From NCBI GenBank assembly GCA_023663525.1, contig JAMPHF010000001.1, positions 616,925-660,345 on the forward strand: DNA of 43,421 nt, in the 5' to 3' direction. The notes beneath the pieces are model-generated. The model searched no databases. It was not told where the DNA came from and saw only the letters and a list, made by a program, of their open reading frames with translations. Shown here piece by piece: positions 1-8,287 of the stretch (position 1 is its first letter; each line of letters opens with the position of its first letter). Source of the DNA: Bacteroides sp. Lineage in GTDB: Bacteria; Bacteroidota; Bacteroidia; Bacteroidales; Muribaculaceae. A program made the position numbers and the translations under genes.

Positions 1-43
1 TCCCTCAAAGATTGCGTCGCCCTCGTTTTAACTTTTGTTTTGA

Positions 44-55
44 GACACACTCTAA
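44..55 (+). repeat. Copy 1 of dispersed 12-mer GACACACTCTAA
   Basis: The 12-base word GACACACTCTAA lies three bases before the first start codon of the window. Exact copies occur at 33646-33657 and 43257-43268, and a version with one extra T at 32428-32440. Bases 1-58 hold no other feature that I can recognise. Confidence 0.5.
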
Positions 56-58
56 TAA

Positions 59-2083
59 ATGCCAATGCGTTGCTCCCTCAGAATTTTTGGTGCCATGCTT
101 CTCGCCGCAATTGTTGTGGCGTGCGGGCGTGTGTCCGACGACGGGGAGGGAATGCTTAAATGCGGTGCCTACGAGGTGTATGCCGACAGCATTGTCAGGG
201 ACAAAAGAATCTACACGGCAATTTCGGCTGATGAGATAGAGGGAGCATGGACGCGGCGCGACAGCTCGGAGAGACGGGTGGCATATCGGTCGGGGCAGCG
301 CATGGCCGACGCGCTTTTCACGAAGGCAATGGACGAGACGCCTGCCTATACCCCCTTGGAAGTGTATCTGAGTCTCGGACTTCTCGACCCGGACGAGTCG
401 ATGGCTGCACTGCGGCGTGTGGTGTCGGTCCCGGTGGCTGACAATGAGGATTTTCCATATTCGTGTGCCATACCCTACTGGGGCGCGGCTGCATGGGAGA
501 TATATTGCGCCACGGGGTCAAGACCGTGGCTGAGAGAGGCCTTCGAAGTCCTTACAAAAATGCTCGCACGACAGAGCCGCATCAATGCCTCGGCTCTTAG
601 CGGCATGGTGTGTGGAGTCCCGAGGACTGTTTCCGACCTGTCGGCATATTATCCCGCATGGATGGACGCGATGGATTGCTTCGAGACGTTTGCGACATCA
701 GTTAATGTGTCGCGGGCACACTCTCTTGAGATAGCCTCGCTCATGGCTGCGGAACTCACTCACAAGGCAGAGAAAGAGTATCAGACAGCCTCGTCGAAAC
801 TGATTGGATGCATCAACGATCATCTGTGGTTTCCAGACTTGCAGCGTTACGGACAGTATCTGTATGGCAACTACTATCCAATCGCATCGGCAGTGACCGA
901 TAACGAGGCGAATGCCCTGGCCATACTTTCCGGCGTGGCCACTCCCGAGATGGGGGCGGCTCTTGTCGGGGCGTTGCCCTACGTGGCCGAGGGAGTGCCT
1001 AAAGTCTACCCCTACGTCCGTCCCGTGCCACTCAGTCCGGAGGTGCAGACCCTTTTCGGGCTTGCAGCCGCAAAAGTTCGCAATCCGCAAGCGTTCACGT
1101 TTGCCTCGGCGGCACTCTGGAACATGGCTCTCGACTCGCAGCTCCCGGCTCTGTGGCCTGCACTTGTGCTAAAAGGAATATTCGGCATAAACCTATCGCC
1201 TGCCGGCATGACGTTCAGCCCGATGGTCAGTGAGGATTTTGCCGGCGACAAACGCGTGGAGCGTCTGCGCTACCGCGAGGCTGTTCTCGATGTAAGTCTC
1301 AACGGGACGGGCGACAAGATTGCATCGTTCATGATTGATTCGGTTCCCGTCTCCGACCATACGGTGCGTCCTGACCTGAGGGGACATCACAATGTGACCA
1401 TCACCCTCTCCGGCAACAACCTCCATCAGCGGTCCATCACGGTTGAAAACCCGCAAAACGTCTTGCCGACACCGGTTGTGAAATGGTCGACACCTGCCGA
1501 GCTGATGATTGTCAACTTTGATCCAAAGCACACCTATGGCATTTTCGTCAATGGTGTCATGATGGAGGATATAGATGCTGACCATTATGTGCTGCGACAT
1601 CCCGGCACAACGGTGATTGACATCGTACCCTCTGCCGGACCGGGGATAACGGGCTATTCTCCTCGTCCGCATGTCCATGCCCCGGATTCAAACGTTGTCA
1701 CAATCCATGCCTCCAACATCACTCCCCGCCGCCCTCCGCTTCATTTCATAAAAGATCCAAAGACAGCGTCAAACTACATTGAGCTGGCTGCTCGCCACAA
1801 CACCCGCATCACCTGCTATGCCAACGTGCCGTCAGAAGGTGACTATTTTCTGACGATTGGCTATTCAAACGGTTCGGAACGCTGTGCGTTGCGCACTCTT
1901 GATGTGAACGACCGATATGCGGCCACCGTCGCCTTCCCTCCACGCCAAGCAAATGACTGGGTGAGGGTCTATCCATCGACGACTTCCGTGGTCCATCTGA
2001 AGGAGGGTGTCAACAAATTGTCATTGACATACCTGCAGGGAACAATCCTATTTAACAAACTTACACTTTTGCGACGTTCATGA
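59..2083 (+). CDS. Secreted lipoprotein, six-hairpin (alpha/alpha barrel) glycosidase-like, with C-terminal CBM-like domain
   Basis: This 674-residue protein begins with a lipoprotein signal: a basic start, a hydrophobic stretch, and a lipobox ending VVAC with the acceptor Cys at residue 22. It should therefore be anchored in a membrane, facing the periplasm or the cell surface. The middle (about residues 60-390) is rich in Trp, Tyr and Ala helices. Its segment with WNMALDSQLPALWPALVLKG resembles the bacterial six-hairpin glycosidases (GH63/MGH1-like). A beta-rich linker region follows. The last ~110 residues, with YFLTIGYSNGS and a late LKEGVNKLSLTY motif, look like a CBM6/CBM35-type carbohydrate-binding fold. 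I could not place catalytic acids, so the substrate is unknown. The gene overlaps the next one by ATGA, which implies translational coupling. The family call is by resemblance only. Confidence 0.6.
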   Translation: MPMRCSLRIFGAMLLAAIVVACGRVSDDGEGMLKCGAYEVYADSIVRDKRIYTAISADEIEGAWTRRDSSERRVAYRSGQRMADALFTKAMDETPAYTPLEVYLSLGLLDPDESMAALRRVVSVPVADNEDFPYSCAIPYWGAAAWEIYCATGSRPWLREAFEVLTKMLARQSRINASALSGMVCGVPRTVSDLSAYYPAWMDAMDCFETFATSVNVSRAHSLEIASLMAAELTHKAEKEYQTASSKLIGCINDHLWFPDLQRYGQYLYGNYYPIASAVTDNEANALAILSGVATPEMGAALVGALPYVAEGVPKVYPYVRPVPLSPEVQTLFGLAAAKVRNPQAFTFASAALWNMALDSQLPALWPALVLKGIFGINLSPAGMTFSPMVSEDFAGDKRVERLRYREAVLDVSLNGTGDKIASFMIDSVPVSDHTVRPDLRGHHNVTITLSGNNLHQRSITVENPQNVLPTPVVKWSTPAELMIVNFDPKHTYGIFVNGVMMEDIDADHYVLRHPGTTVIDIVPSAGPGITGYSPRPHVHAPDSNVVTIHASNITPRRPPLHFIKDPKTASNYIELAARHNTRITCYANVPSEGDYFLTIGYSNGSERCALRTLDVNDRYAATVAFPPRQANDWVRVYPSTTSVVHLKEGVNKLSLTYLQGTILFNKLTLLRRS

Positions 2084-2583
2084 AGATAATTGGTATTCTG
2101 TCCGACACACATTCATGTTGGGATGACCGCTATGCTGTCCATTTCAAGGATTGCGATGAAATCTGGCATGCGGGAGATGTCGGCGACATAGACATAATCC
2201 GCCGTCTTGAGGGAGTAGTCCCGACTGTCAGGGCTGTGCGTGGTAATATTGACCATGGCGACGTGTGTCGCTGTTGCCGTGAAGTGGAGTGTTTTGATGT
2301 CGAGGGGCTGCCGGTGTTGCTGATGCACATAGGCGGTTATCCGGGGCGGTATTCGGCGGGCGTGAAACGTATGCTCATAGAGAATCATGTCGGGCTGATG
2401 GTGTGCGGTCATTCCCATATACTCAAAGTGATGCCTGACCGAGAGCTTGGTCTGCTGCATGTCAATCCCGGGGCTGCCGGCTATCATGGATGGCAGAAGG
2501 TGCGCACGCTCGTGCGCCTGACCATCGATAGCGGTGCGGTCACGGATCTCGAAGTGATAGAACTGGGGAAGGGGAGTCATTAG
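2080..2583 (+). CDS. YfcE/MJ0936-type metallophosphoesterase (phosphodiesterase)
   Basis: This 167-residue cytoplasmic protein has the calcineurin-like metal-binding motifs in order. They are SDTH at residues 8-11, HAGDVGD in the mid-30s, RGNID near residue 59, a single His in the LLMHIGG segment, GHSH near residue 111, and a terminal NPGA. These ligands bind two divalent metals, and the family hydrolyses phosphodiesters. Length is normal for the YfcE/MJ0936 family. The start codon overlaps the stop of the upstream glycosidase-like gene (ATGA), so the two are probably co-translated. A functional link to glycan use is not obvious. The physiological substrate is unknown. Confidence 0.88.
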   Translation: MKIIGILSDTHSCWDDRYAVHFKDCDEIWHAGDVGDIDIIRRLEGVVPTVRAVRGNIDHGDVCRCCREVECFDVEGLPVLLMHIGGYPGRYSAGVKRMLIENHVGLMVCGHSHILKVMPDRELGLLHVNPGAAGYHGWQKVRTLVRLTIDSGAVTDLEVIELGKGSH

Positions 2584-2596
2584 ACTTATAGTTATA

Positions 2597-2649
2597 GGGT
2601 ACAGAAGATTTAAGGGCTACAGAGGATTTTAATGGGTACAGAAATTCAG
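2597..2649. repeat. Three imperfect tandem repeats, GGGTACAGA-type
   Basis: Three units follow one another at about 2597, 2614 and 2634, each starting GGG(C)TACAGA and ending in an A/T-rich tail. The last unit (GGGTACAGAAATTCA, 2634-2648) is the exact reverse complement of the segment at 2824-2838. It therefore forms one arm of an inverted repeat enclosing about 205 bp. Confidence 0.55.
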
Positions 2650-2675
2650 AAATGACAGAAATAACATATTAATTT

Positions 2676-2838
2676 TCAGTTACATGCACGACAGATTTAT
2701 GAATTTGATCGGGCTTGTATTTCCGAATGAATGAAAATAATCTCTTGTCACTCCTGAATCTCCTGTCTTTTTGTCCCCTTTCGATTACAGCCTATATAAT
2801 AATGTGTCATTTTTGATTATTTATGAATTTCTGTACCC
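2676..2838. repeat. Direct repeat copy A flanking the GH127 gene
   Basis: This copy is clearly related to the sequence at 5434-5634. Shared landmarks are CCGAATGAATGAAAATAATC, the stretch CTTTCGATTACAGCC followed by TATATAATAAT, and a terminal ATGAATTTCTGTACCC at 2823-2838. Both copies have the same orientation and sit on either side of the 3002-5383 gene. No protein is encoded here. The rest of the gap (2839-3001) is A/T-rich, with nothing recognisable. Confidence 0.75.
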
Positions 2839-3001
2839 CTTAAATTTTCCTTACTTCTCATTGCGTCACCTTAAACGATGAGGTAGGCGAACAAGGGTTA
2901 TATGGTCCCTCACTCAGAGGCCGGCATTATCGTCTTGATGAATATTCTTTTGAAATTTATAGATATTCTTTGAAAAAATAAGGATTTAAAAGAACAAATA
3001 T

Positions 3002-5383
3002 TCAATTTTTTACAAGGCGGATGTGGTAGATTCCTCCGGTTGAAGAATCTTTCTGTGGACGGAATGTCACATCAAAGGTATTATCCTCATTTGCTATTCC
3101 CGATGGAATGGGATATTCCACTTCCATAAATTTATCTTCATTCCATTTTCCGGAAGTATTTTCAGATGCAATCACTGAATCATTTACAAGTATATCAAAT
3201 GTCTTGTTGCCTTCCTCCTTTCCATAATATCTCACTCTCAATGCAAGATTGTTGTTGCCCTGAGTGTTCATCCTGAATGTAAAGAATCCTGATGAAGAAG
3301 CATTCCTCCAAGCCTCACCGTTGAAATTGCCTACGCGGGAATTCTTACTATTCAAATAATGGTCGGCTTCTGGCTGCTGTTCTCCGGTATTGATTGCATC
3401 AACTGTACGTTCATCAAGTGCAAGGCGCAATTGCTCCTCCTCACGTTCGAGTCTCTGCCATTGATCATATTTCTCCGGAGTCATGCTGAGCCAATACATC
3501 ATATAGCGGGTGTCGTGGATTCCGCTGAAAGGCTCAAGCTCCATTTTTGCGTCAGATTTATCAAATATTCCTTCTAATCTATATTTCATATCTCCGACAG
3601 GGTTCAAGTCATTGAGTTTTTTTAAGACATCCTCACGGTTTCCGATGATAATGGGAGTGTCAAATATGGAAATGAGTTTTCCGTGTGCAATGTGAGCCCA
3701 ACGGCTGTCATCAGCTACATAATTTGTAATGTCATCAGTCTTCACACGTGCAGCCATAACGATTGGACCGCGCAATATCGACACATATTCCCCAACTTTC
3801 GGAGCTTCTTCAAATCTGAACTGCATGGGAAGGCTAACCTCTACCTCGTCACCGTTTTTCCATTTCCTGTTGATGACGGCATATCCATTGACATATTCTG
3901 TATTAACCTTCTCTTTATTGACTGAGATGGAAAATCCTTCACACCATTCAGGACGACGCACGAGTAATGGAAATTCTGTATTTTTCTTACATTCAATTCT
4001 CAATGTGGTTTTCTCTCCATTCGGGAAATCAGTGGTCTGCACTATTGCTACTCCATTATCGCGGCGCTGAAGCTTCGATGGAATGAAAAGATTTACTCTG
4101 AGAGAGTCGTTAGATCGTGAATATATAAATTCTCCATATTTGCCATGATTCTCCATGCCCGTGCCTACGCAACACCACATGGCTGCATTTGGTGCTGAGT
4201 AAACTCTGTAATGAGCGGGTCTTGCGGATGTGAAATAAACATATCCACCATGGCCGGGATGCTGAGAGGAAAGAATATGATTAAACACTGCTCTTTCATA
4301 GAAATCGGCATAACGGCTTTCGGGATTTGCCCGGAAAAGATTCTCCGTAAGTTTAAGCATATTGTTGGTGTTGCATGTTTCAGGTCCCTCCCGCTCATCC
4401 ATATAGCTACGGTAGTCATCTGCTGCAGCAAAGTGTTCACGGCGAGAATTACCTCCAATCGATAATGTACGATTACCGGTCACCGTTTCCCAGAAAAATT
4501 TAGCGGCATCAGAAAACTGCGTATCAGTCGGATCAAGCAAAGCAATACGTTCGTAACCTACAATCTTTGGCACCTGCGTATTTGCATGCTTATTGTCGAG
4601 ATTGTCTATACCCTTGGCCATACTGTCTAAAATAAGGTGATGAGAGAAACGTTTAGCAGCGTCAAGATATTTTTTGTTTCCGGTTATCTGGAATGCATCG
4701 GCATATATCTCATTCATTCCTCCGAACTCTTTGTTGAGCATCTCCTCCATTTTCTTGTCATCAATGCCGGAGATTACATCAAGTCCCCAGTCACAGAAAT
4801 CGAGAAACATTTGTTTTGCCTCCTCATTGCCCGCATACAGCCATGCATCGCGCAGTCCCGCGAAAGTTTTATGGAGATTATACCATGGTACCCAATAATC
4901 TTTTATCGCTCTGACATCACCTTTTTTGAGCCGATCATACAGAGTCTTTCCATCAGGTACACCACCCACATATCCATCACCATTGGCTTTCTGACATCTT
5001 TTGAGTTCCGAAAGCATATAGTCCATGCGTTCTTTCAGTTGGTGGTTGCCCGTGGAGGCATAATGGATAGCCAAAGCTGTGAGATAATGTCCTCCTACAT
5101 GACCGTCGAGACCATCCCAACAAGGAAAACTCTCGGCTTTCGGCTGCAATCCGGCACCTTTCAGGTAGGGTGCGAGGAGACGATCGACATCATATTTTAA
5201 CAAAGTTTCAACATTGAGATTTTGTGCATCGGCAAATCTTCCGGGCAAAAGTGAGACTTCACTTAGGTCAAAAAGATCGGGATATAATTTTGACTGAGCA
5301 TCTGCAGCATGTGAAAACGACAGTGCGATACCTAACATCACATAAGCCGCACAGTGGTTGAGACGATTAAGAAAATCATTCAT
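3002..5383 (-). CDS. Secreted GH127 (DUF1680) beta-L-arabinofuranosidase
   Basis: This 793-residue protein has a signal peptide ending near ADAQ (about residue 30), so it is exported, most likely to the periplasm. It belongs to GH127/DUF1680, whose founding member releases beta-L-arabinofuranose from plant hydroxyproline-rich glycoproteins. Family features are WDGLDGHVGGHYLTALA in the N-terminal (alpha/alpha)6 barrel, the ETCNT segment carrying the acid Glu and a Zn-ligand Cys, and a later MWCCVGTG pair of Cys. Together they supply the Glu/Cys3 zinc-thiolate site. The last ~130 residues are beta-sandwich-like. The gene is visibly AT-richer than its neighbours, stands alone, and is bounded by direct repeats, which suggests acquisition as a cassette. 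GH146 is an alternative family. Confidence 0.9.
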   Translation of the reverse strand: MNDFLNRLNHCAAYVMLGIALSFSHAADAQSKLYPDLFDLSEVSLLPGRFADAQNLNVETLLKYDVDRLLAPYLKGAGLQPKAESFPCWDGLDGHVGGHYLTALAIHYASTGNHQLKERMDYMLSELKRCQKANGDGYVGGVPDGKTLYDRLKKGDVRAIKDYWVPWYNLHKTFAGLRDAWLYAGNEEAKQMFLDFCDWGLDVISGIDDKKMEEMLNKEFGGMNEIYADAFQITGNKKYLDAAKRFSHHLILDSMAKGIDNLDNKHANTQVPKIVGYERIALLDPTDTQFSDAAKFFWETVTGNRTLSIGGNSRREHFAAADDYRSYMDEREGPETCNTNNMLKLTENLFRANPESRYADFYERAVFNHILSSQHPGHGGYVYFTSARPAHYRVYSAPNAAMWCCVGTGMENHGKYGEFIYSRSNDSLRVNLFIPSKLQRRDNGVAIVQTTDFPNGEKTTLRIECKKNTEFPLLVRRPEWCEGFSISVNKEKVNTEYVNGYAVINRKWKNGDEVEVSLPMQFRFEEAPKVGEYVSILRGPIVMAARVKTDDITNYVADDSRWAHIAHGKLISIFDTPIIIGNREDVLKKLNDLNPVGDMKYRLEGIFDKSDAKMELEPFSGIHDTRYMMYWLSMTPEKYDQWQRLEREEEQLRLALDERTVDAINTGEQQPEADHYLNSKNSRVGNFNGEAWRNASSSGFFTFRMNTQGNNNLALRVRYYGKEEGNKTFDILVNDSVIASENTSGKWNEDKFMEVEYPIPSGIANEDNTFDVTFRPQKDSSTGGIYHIRLVKN

Positions 5384-5413
5384 GGTAGTTAAGTGTATGA
5401 AACAGTTTCATTG

Positions 5414-5421
5414 CAAATTTA
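5414..5421 (-). promoter_or_regulatory. -7 element (TAAATTTG) for the GH127 gene
   Basis: On the minus strand this reads TAAATTTG, matching the Bacteroidetes -7 consensus TAnnTTTG. It lies about 30 bases ahead of the start codon at 5383. No TTTG stands 19-21 bases upstream, so the -33 half is missing or degenerate. Confidence 0.4.
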
Positions 5422-5433
5422 ACAAATATTTTT

Positions 5434-5634
5434 TCAGTCACATACATTTATGAATATGATTATTTTGATGTGATAGTGCTTACATGTCCGAATGAATGAA
5501 AATAATCTTTTGTCACTCTTGAGCCTCCTGTCTTCTTGTCCCCTTTCGATCATCGCCTGTTAATAGCCTGTGTCCTTTCGATTACAGCCTATATAATAAT
5601 ATGTTATTTTTGTAATTTATGAATTTCTGTACCC
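5434..5634. repeat. Direct repeat copy B flanking the GH127 gene
   Basis: This is the second copy of the repeat at 2676-2838, in the same orientation. It carries an extra ~32 bp made by an internal partial duplication: the CCTTTCGAT block occurs twice, near 5542 and 5573. It ends with the same ATGAATTTCTGTACCC (5619-5634). The segment separates the divergent GH127 and TonB-receptor genes. Confidence 0.75.
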
Positions 5635-5679
5635 TTGTAGGGGTGGAGATGAGACGAAATCCCTTTGATATGAGAAGTT

Positions 5680-5703
5680 TTTGATAATAATTTCTTACCT
5701 TTG
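5680..5703 (+). promoter_or_regulatory. Candidate promoter of the TonB-receptor gene
   Basis: TACCTTTG at 5696-5703 fits the Bacteroidetes -7 consensus. A TTTG at 5680-5683 precedes it, but with a 12-base gap rather than the usual 19-21. A start near 5708-5710 would give a leader of about 110 nt containing the hairpin at 5725-5773. Confidence 0.5.
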
Positions 5704-5724
5704 CACTCCTTGATTTTTAGCTCG

Positions 5725-5773
5725 ATTAGCCGGATGGCAGGCGGCCGCTTCTCGGGTCGTTGGTCCGGCTAAT
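5725..5773 (+). other. Perfect 10-bp hairpin in the 5' leader of the TonB receptor
   Basis: ATTAGCCGGA at 5725-5734 pairs perfectly with TCCGGCTAAT at 5764-5773 around a 29-base G/C-rich loop containing GCGGCCGC. No T-run follows, so it is not a simple terminator. It lies 45 bases before the start codon, in the expected untranslated leader. It could be a structured regulatory RNA or a protein-binding site; no known riboswitch class was recognised. Confidence 0.5.
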
Positions 5774-5817
5774 GAATACGCACTGATTTTCAACAATCTG
5801 TCTTATCACACACAGTC

Positions 5818-8109
5818 ATGTCACTCCGCTTTTTCGTGTCAACTGCCCTCCTTCTCGTTTCGTGGGCGGTATGTATTCATGCGTCGTCCGACGGCGTTCC
5901 GTCATCTCCGCGTATAAATGAAGGTCCTGATACTCTTGCCATTGGTGAGGTGACGGTGACTTCCATCAAGCAAGCCCGTTCGCTGCTGCGTCAGCCAGTC
6001 TCGGTCACTACTCTCAATCAGAGGGAGATAGAGCGGCTTAACGTGATGGGGATGAAGGGAGTCTCGGAGATAGCCCCCAACTTTTTCATGCCGGAATATG
6101 GGTCGAGGATGACGGCCTCGGTCTATGTGAGAGGTATCGGCGCACGCATCGACCAGCCTGCCATCGGGTTGAATGTCGATAATGTGCCATATCTCAACAA
6201 GGATGCATACGATTTTGACATGCAGGATATTCAGCGCATTGAGGTGCTCCGTGGACCGCAATCCACACTATATGGTCGCAACACCATTGCCGGACTGATC
6301 AACATCACCACGCTTTCCCCTCTCCACTATCAGGGTGTGAGAGCGATGGCTGAGGGTGCCACCGGCAATAACTGCCGTCTCGGAGCGTCAGCCTACGGGC
6401 TGCTGTCGAAGAATCTCGGCATGTCGCTGAGTCTCTACGGAGCGTTGCGGGGCGGATATTTCAAAAATGATTACAATGGCAAGCGTGCCGACCGCGAGAC
6501 TTCCGGCTCAATGAGGTGGAAGACCTCATGGCGTCCGACCGACAATCTTCTTGTCGAGAATGTGGCTTCCTACGGTCATTCCCGGCAGAACGGCTATCCA
6601 TACGCCTACGAGGAGACCGGACGGATCAACTATAACGACACGTGTTTCTATCGCCGCACGATGTTTACTGACGGACTGACCGTCAATTGGTCAACACCAT
6701 ATTTCTCGCTTGCGTCAATCACCGGGTTCCAGTATGTTGACGACAATCTTACTCTCGACCAGGATTTTCTCCCCGAGAGCTACTTCACTTTGACTCAGAA
6801 GCAACATGACAGGAGTGTGACGCAGGACATCGTGATGCGCGGGAGCGCGGGAGCTTACAGTTGGCTCGCGGGAGTGTTCGGTTTCTATAAGTATGCCGAC
6901 ATGAATGCCCCGGTGACGTTCAAAAAAGATGGTATCGACCGGCTTATCATCGGAAATGTCAATCAGATGCTCCCGGCGGGGATGCGTCTCGGCTGGGACA
7001 GCGACGAGCTTCTTCTCAATTCTGATTTCACCAATCCTGTCAAGGGGATAGCAGTGTATCACCAGAGTTCTTACGATTGGCGGAATTTCACGGCGGCAGT
7101 CGGGCTGCGCCTCGACTATGAACACACGTCGCTGCGCTACCGCAGCCGCAGCTCGTCGTCGTGCACGATGTATCGCGGCGACCGCCCGCTTGGCTCGGTG
7201 AGCGTTGACATCGATGACTCAGACCGCCTGTCAAGTCATTTCACACAGCTACTCCCGAAGTTCAGTCTCACGTACAATCTTCCCCACTCGGCAATCTTTG
7301 CTTCGGTCTCAAAGGGTTACAAGGCCGGTGGCTACAACACACAGATGTTTTCAGAGTTTCTCCAGCAGCGGCTCAAGGATGAGATGATGGGTTCGATGGG
7401 GGGCGGTCAGGGTGGTCGTCCACAGGCGCGCGAGACTACCGACTATGATGTCGCCGGACTGGTGAAATATCGACCCGAGGAGTCGTGGAACTATGAGATT
7501 GGTGGCCATTTCAGTGTTGACCAAGGCCGTGTCTATTCTTCATTCGCACTATTCCTGATAGACTGCCGCAACCAGCAGCTCACGATGTTTCCCGAAGGGA
7601 CCACGACCGGGCGCGTGATGGTCAATGCGGAGCGTACGCGAAGCACCGGCGGGGAGTTCACTCTCGCCTACACGCCGACTGCGCGCTGGAGCTTCAACCT
7701 TGCCTACGGCTATACACATGCCGTTTTCCGCCGGTTCAGCTATAATGGCAGTGAGCATAAGGGCAACCATCTGCCTTATGCTCCGTCCAACACACTCTAT
7801 CTCTCGGCCACTTACCGTCAACCAATATCCTCATCCATCCTTCGTTCAATCAATCTTACAGCCGACATGCGTGGCACGGGTGAGATATACTGGGACGAGG
7901 CCAACACCTACAAGCAGCCGTTCTATGCCGAGCTTGGAGCCAATGTGCGTTTCGTGCTTCCGTGGGGCTCAGTTGACGTGTGGGGCAAAAATTTGACTGA
8001 CACCCATTTCTCCACGTTCCGCTACGAGTCGATGAAAAACAGTTTCTTCCAGCGCGGACTTCCGGCTCGCGGAGGAGTCACGCTGCGGGTCGATTTCCGG
8101 TCGATGTAG
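5818..8109 (+). CDS. TonB-dependent outer-membrane receptor
   Basis: This 763-residue protein starts with a signal peptide (about residues 1-23). A short segment reading IGEVTVTS follows and could act as a TonB box. Then comes a plug domain (about 50-155) with SVYVRGIG and the hallmark IQRIEVLRGPQSTLYGRNTI, and a long 22-strand-type beta barrel ending GGVTLRVDF. It should import a ligand across the outer membrane using TonB/ExbBD energy. It lacks the N-terminal carboxypeptidase-like domain of SusC proteins, and no SusD gene follows, so it looks more like a siderophore, haem or cofactor receptor than a glycan SusC. The ligand is unknown. A lipoprotein gene lies 178 bp downstream on the same strand and may be a partner. 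Confidence 0.92.
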   Translation: MSLRFFVSTALLLVSWAVCIHASSDGVPSSPRINEGPDTLAIGEVTVTSIKQARSLLRQPVSVTTLNQREIERLNVMGMKGVSEIAPNFFMPEYGSRMTASVYVRGIGARIDQPAIGLNVDNVPYLNKDAYDFDMQDIQRIEVLRGPQSTLYGRNTIAGLINITTLSPLHYQGVRAMAEGATGNNCRLGASAYGLLSKNLGMSLSLYGALRGGYFKNDYNGKRADRETSGSMRWKTSWRPTDNLLVENVASYGHSRQNGYPYAYEETGRINYNDTCFYRRTMFTDGLTVNWSTPYFSLASITGFQYVDDNLTLDQDFLPESYFTLTQKQHDRSVTQDIVMRGSAGAYSWLAGVFGFYKYADMNAPVTFKKDGIDRLIIGNVNQMLPAGMRLGWDSDELLLNSDFTNPVKGIAVYHQSSYDWRNFTAAVGLRLDYEHTSLRYRSRSSSSCTMYRGDRPLGSVSVDIDDSDRLSSHFTQLLPKFSLTYNLPHSAIFASVSKGYKAGGYNTQMFSEFLQQRLKDEMMGSMGGGQGGRPQARETTDYDVAGLVKYRPEESWNYEIGGHFSVDQGRVYSSFALFLIDCRNQQLTMFPEGTTTGRVMVNAERTRSTGGEFTLAYTPTARWSFNLAYGYTHAVFRRFSYNGSEHKGNHLPYAPSNTLYLSATYRQPISSSILRSINLTADMRGTGEIYWDEANTYKQPFYAELGANVRFVLPWGSVDVWGKNLTDTHFSTFRYESMKNSFFQRGLPARGGVTLRVDFRSM

Positions 8110-8287
8110 CCTGTCGGCTCTGCAAACGCTCCTATGGCAATCCCGCTTCTTGTCTTGTAGATTTTTAACTAAAGTCATTTCGCGATAATTGCAATAAGAC
8201 ATTGAAATTCTCGTTACTTACTAAGATTACGCATTTCTGTTACCTTTATTATAAATAATTCAAAAATAGATTAATCAATAAACCAAC

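Noticed and set aside
5704..5817. Cobalamin or other known riboswitch ahead of the TonB receptor
   Set aside because: The leader is too short and lacks conserved cobalamin-riboswitch boxes; only one hairpin is visible.
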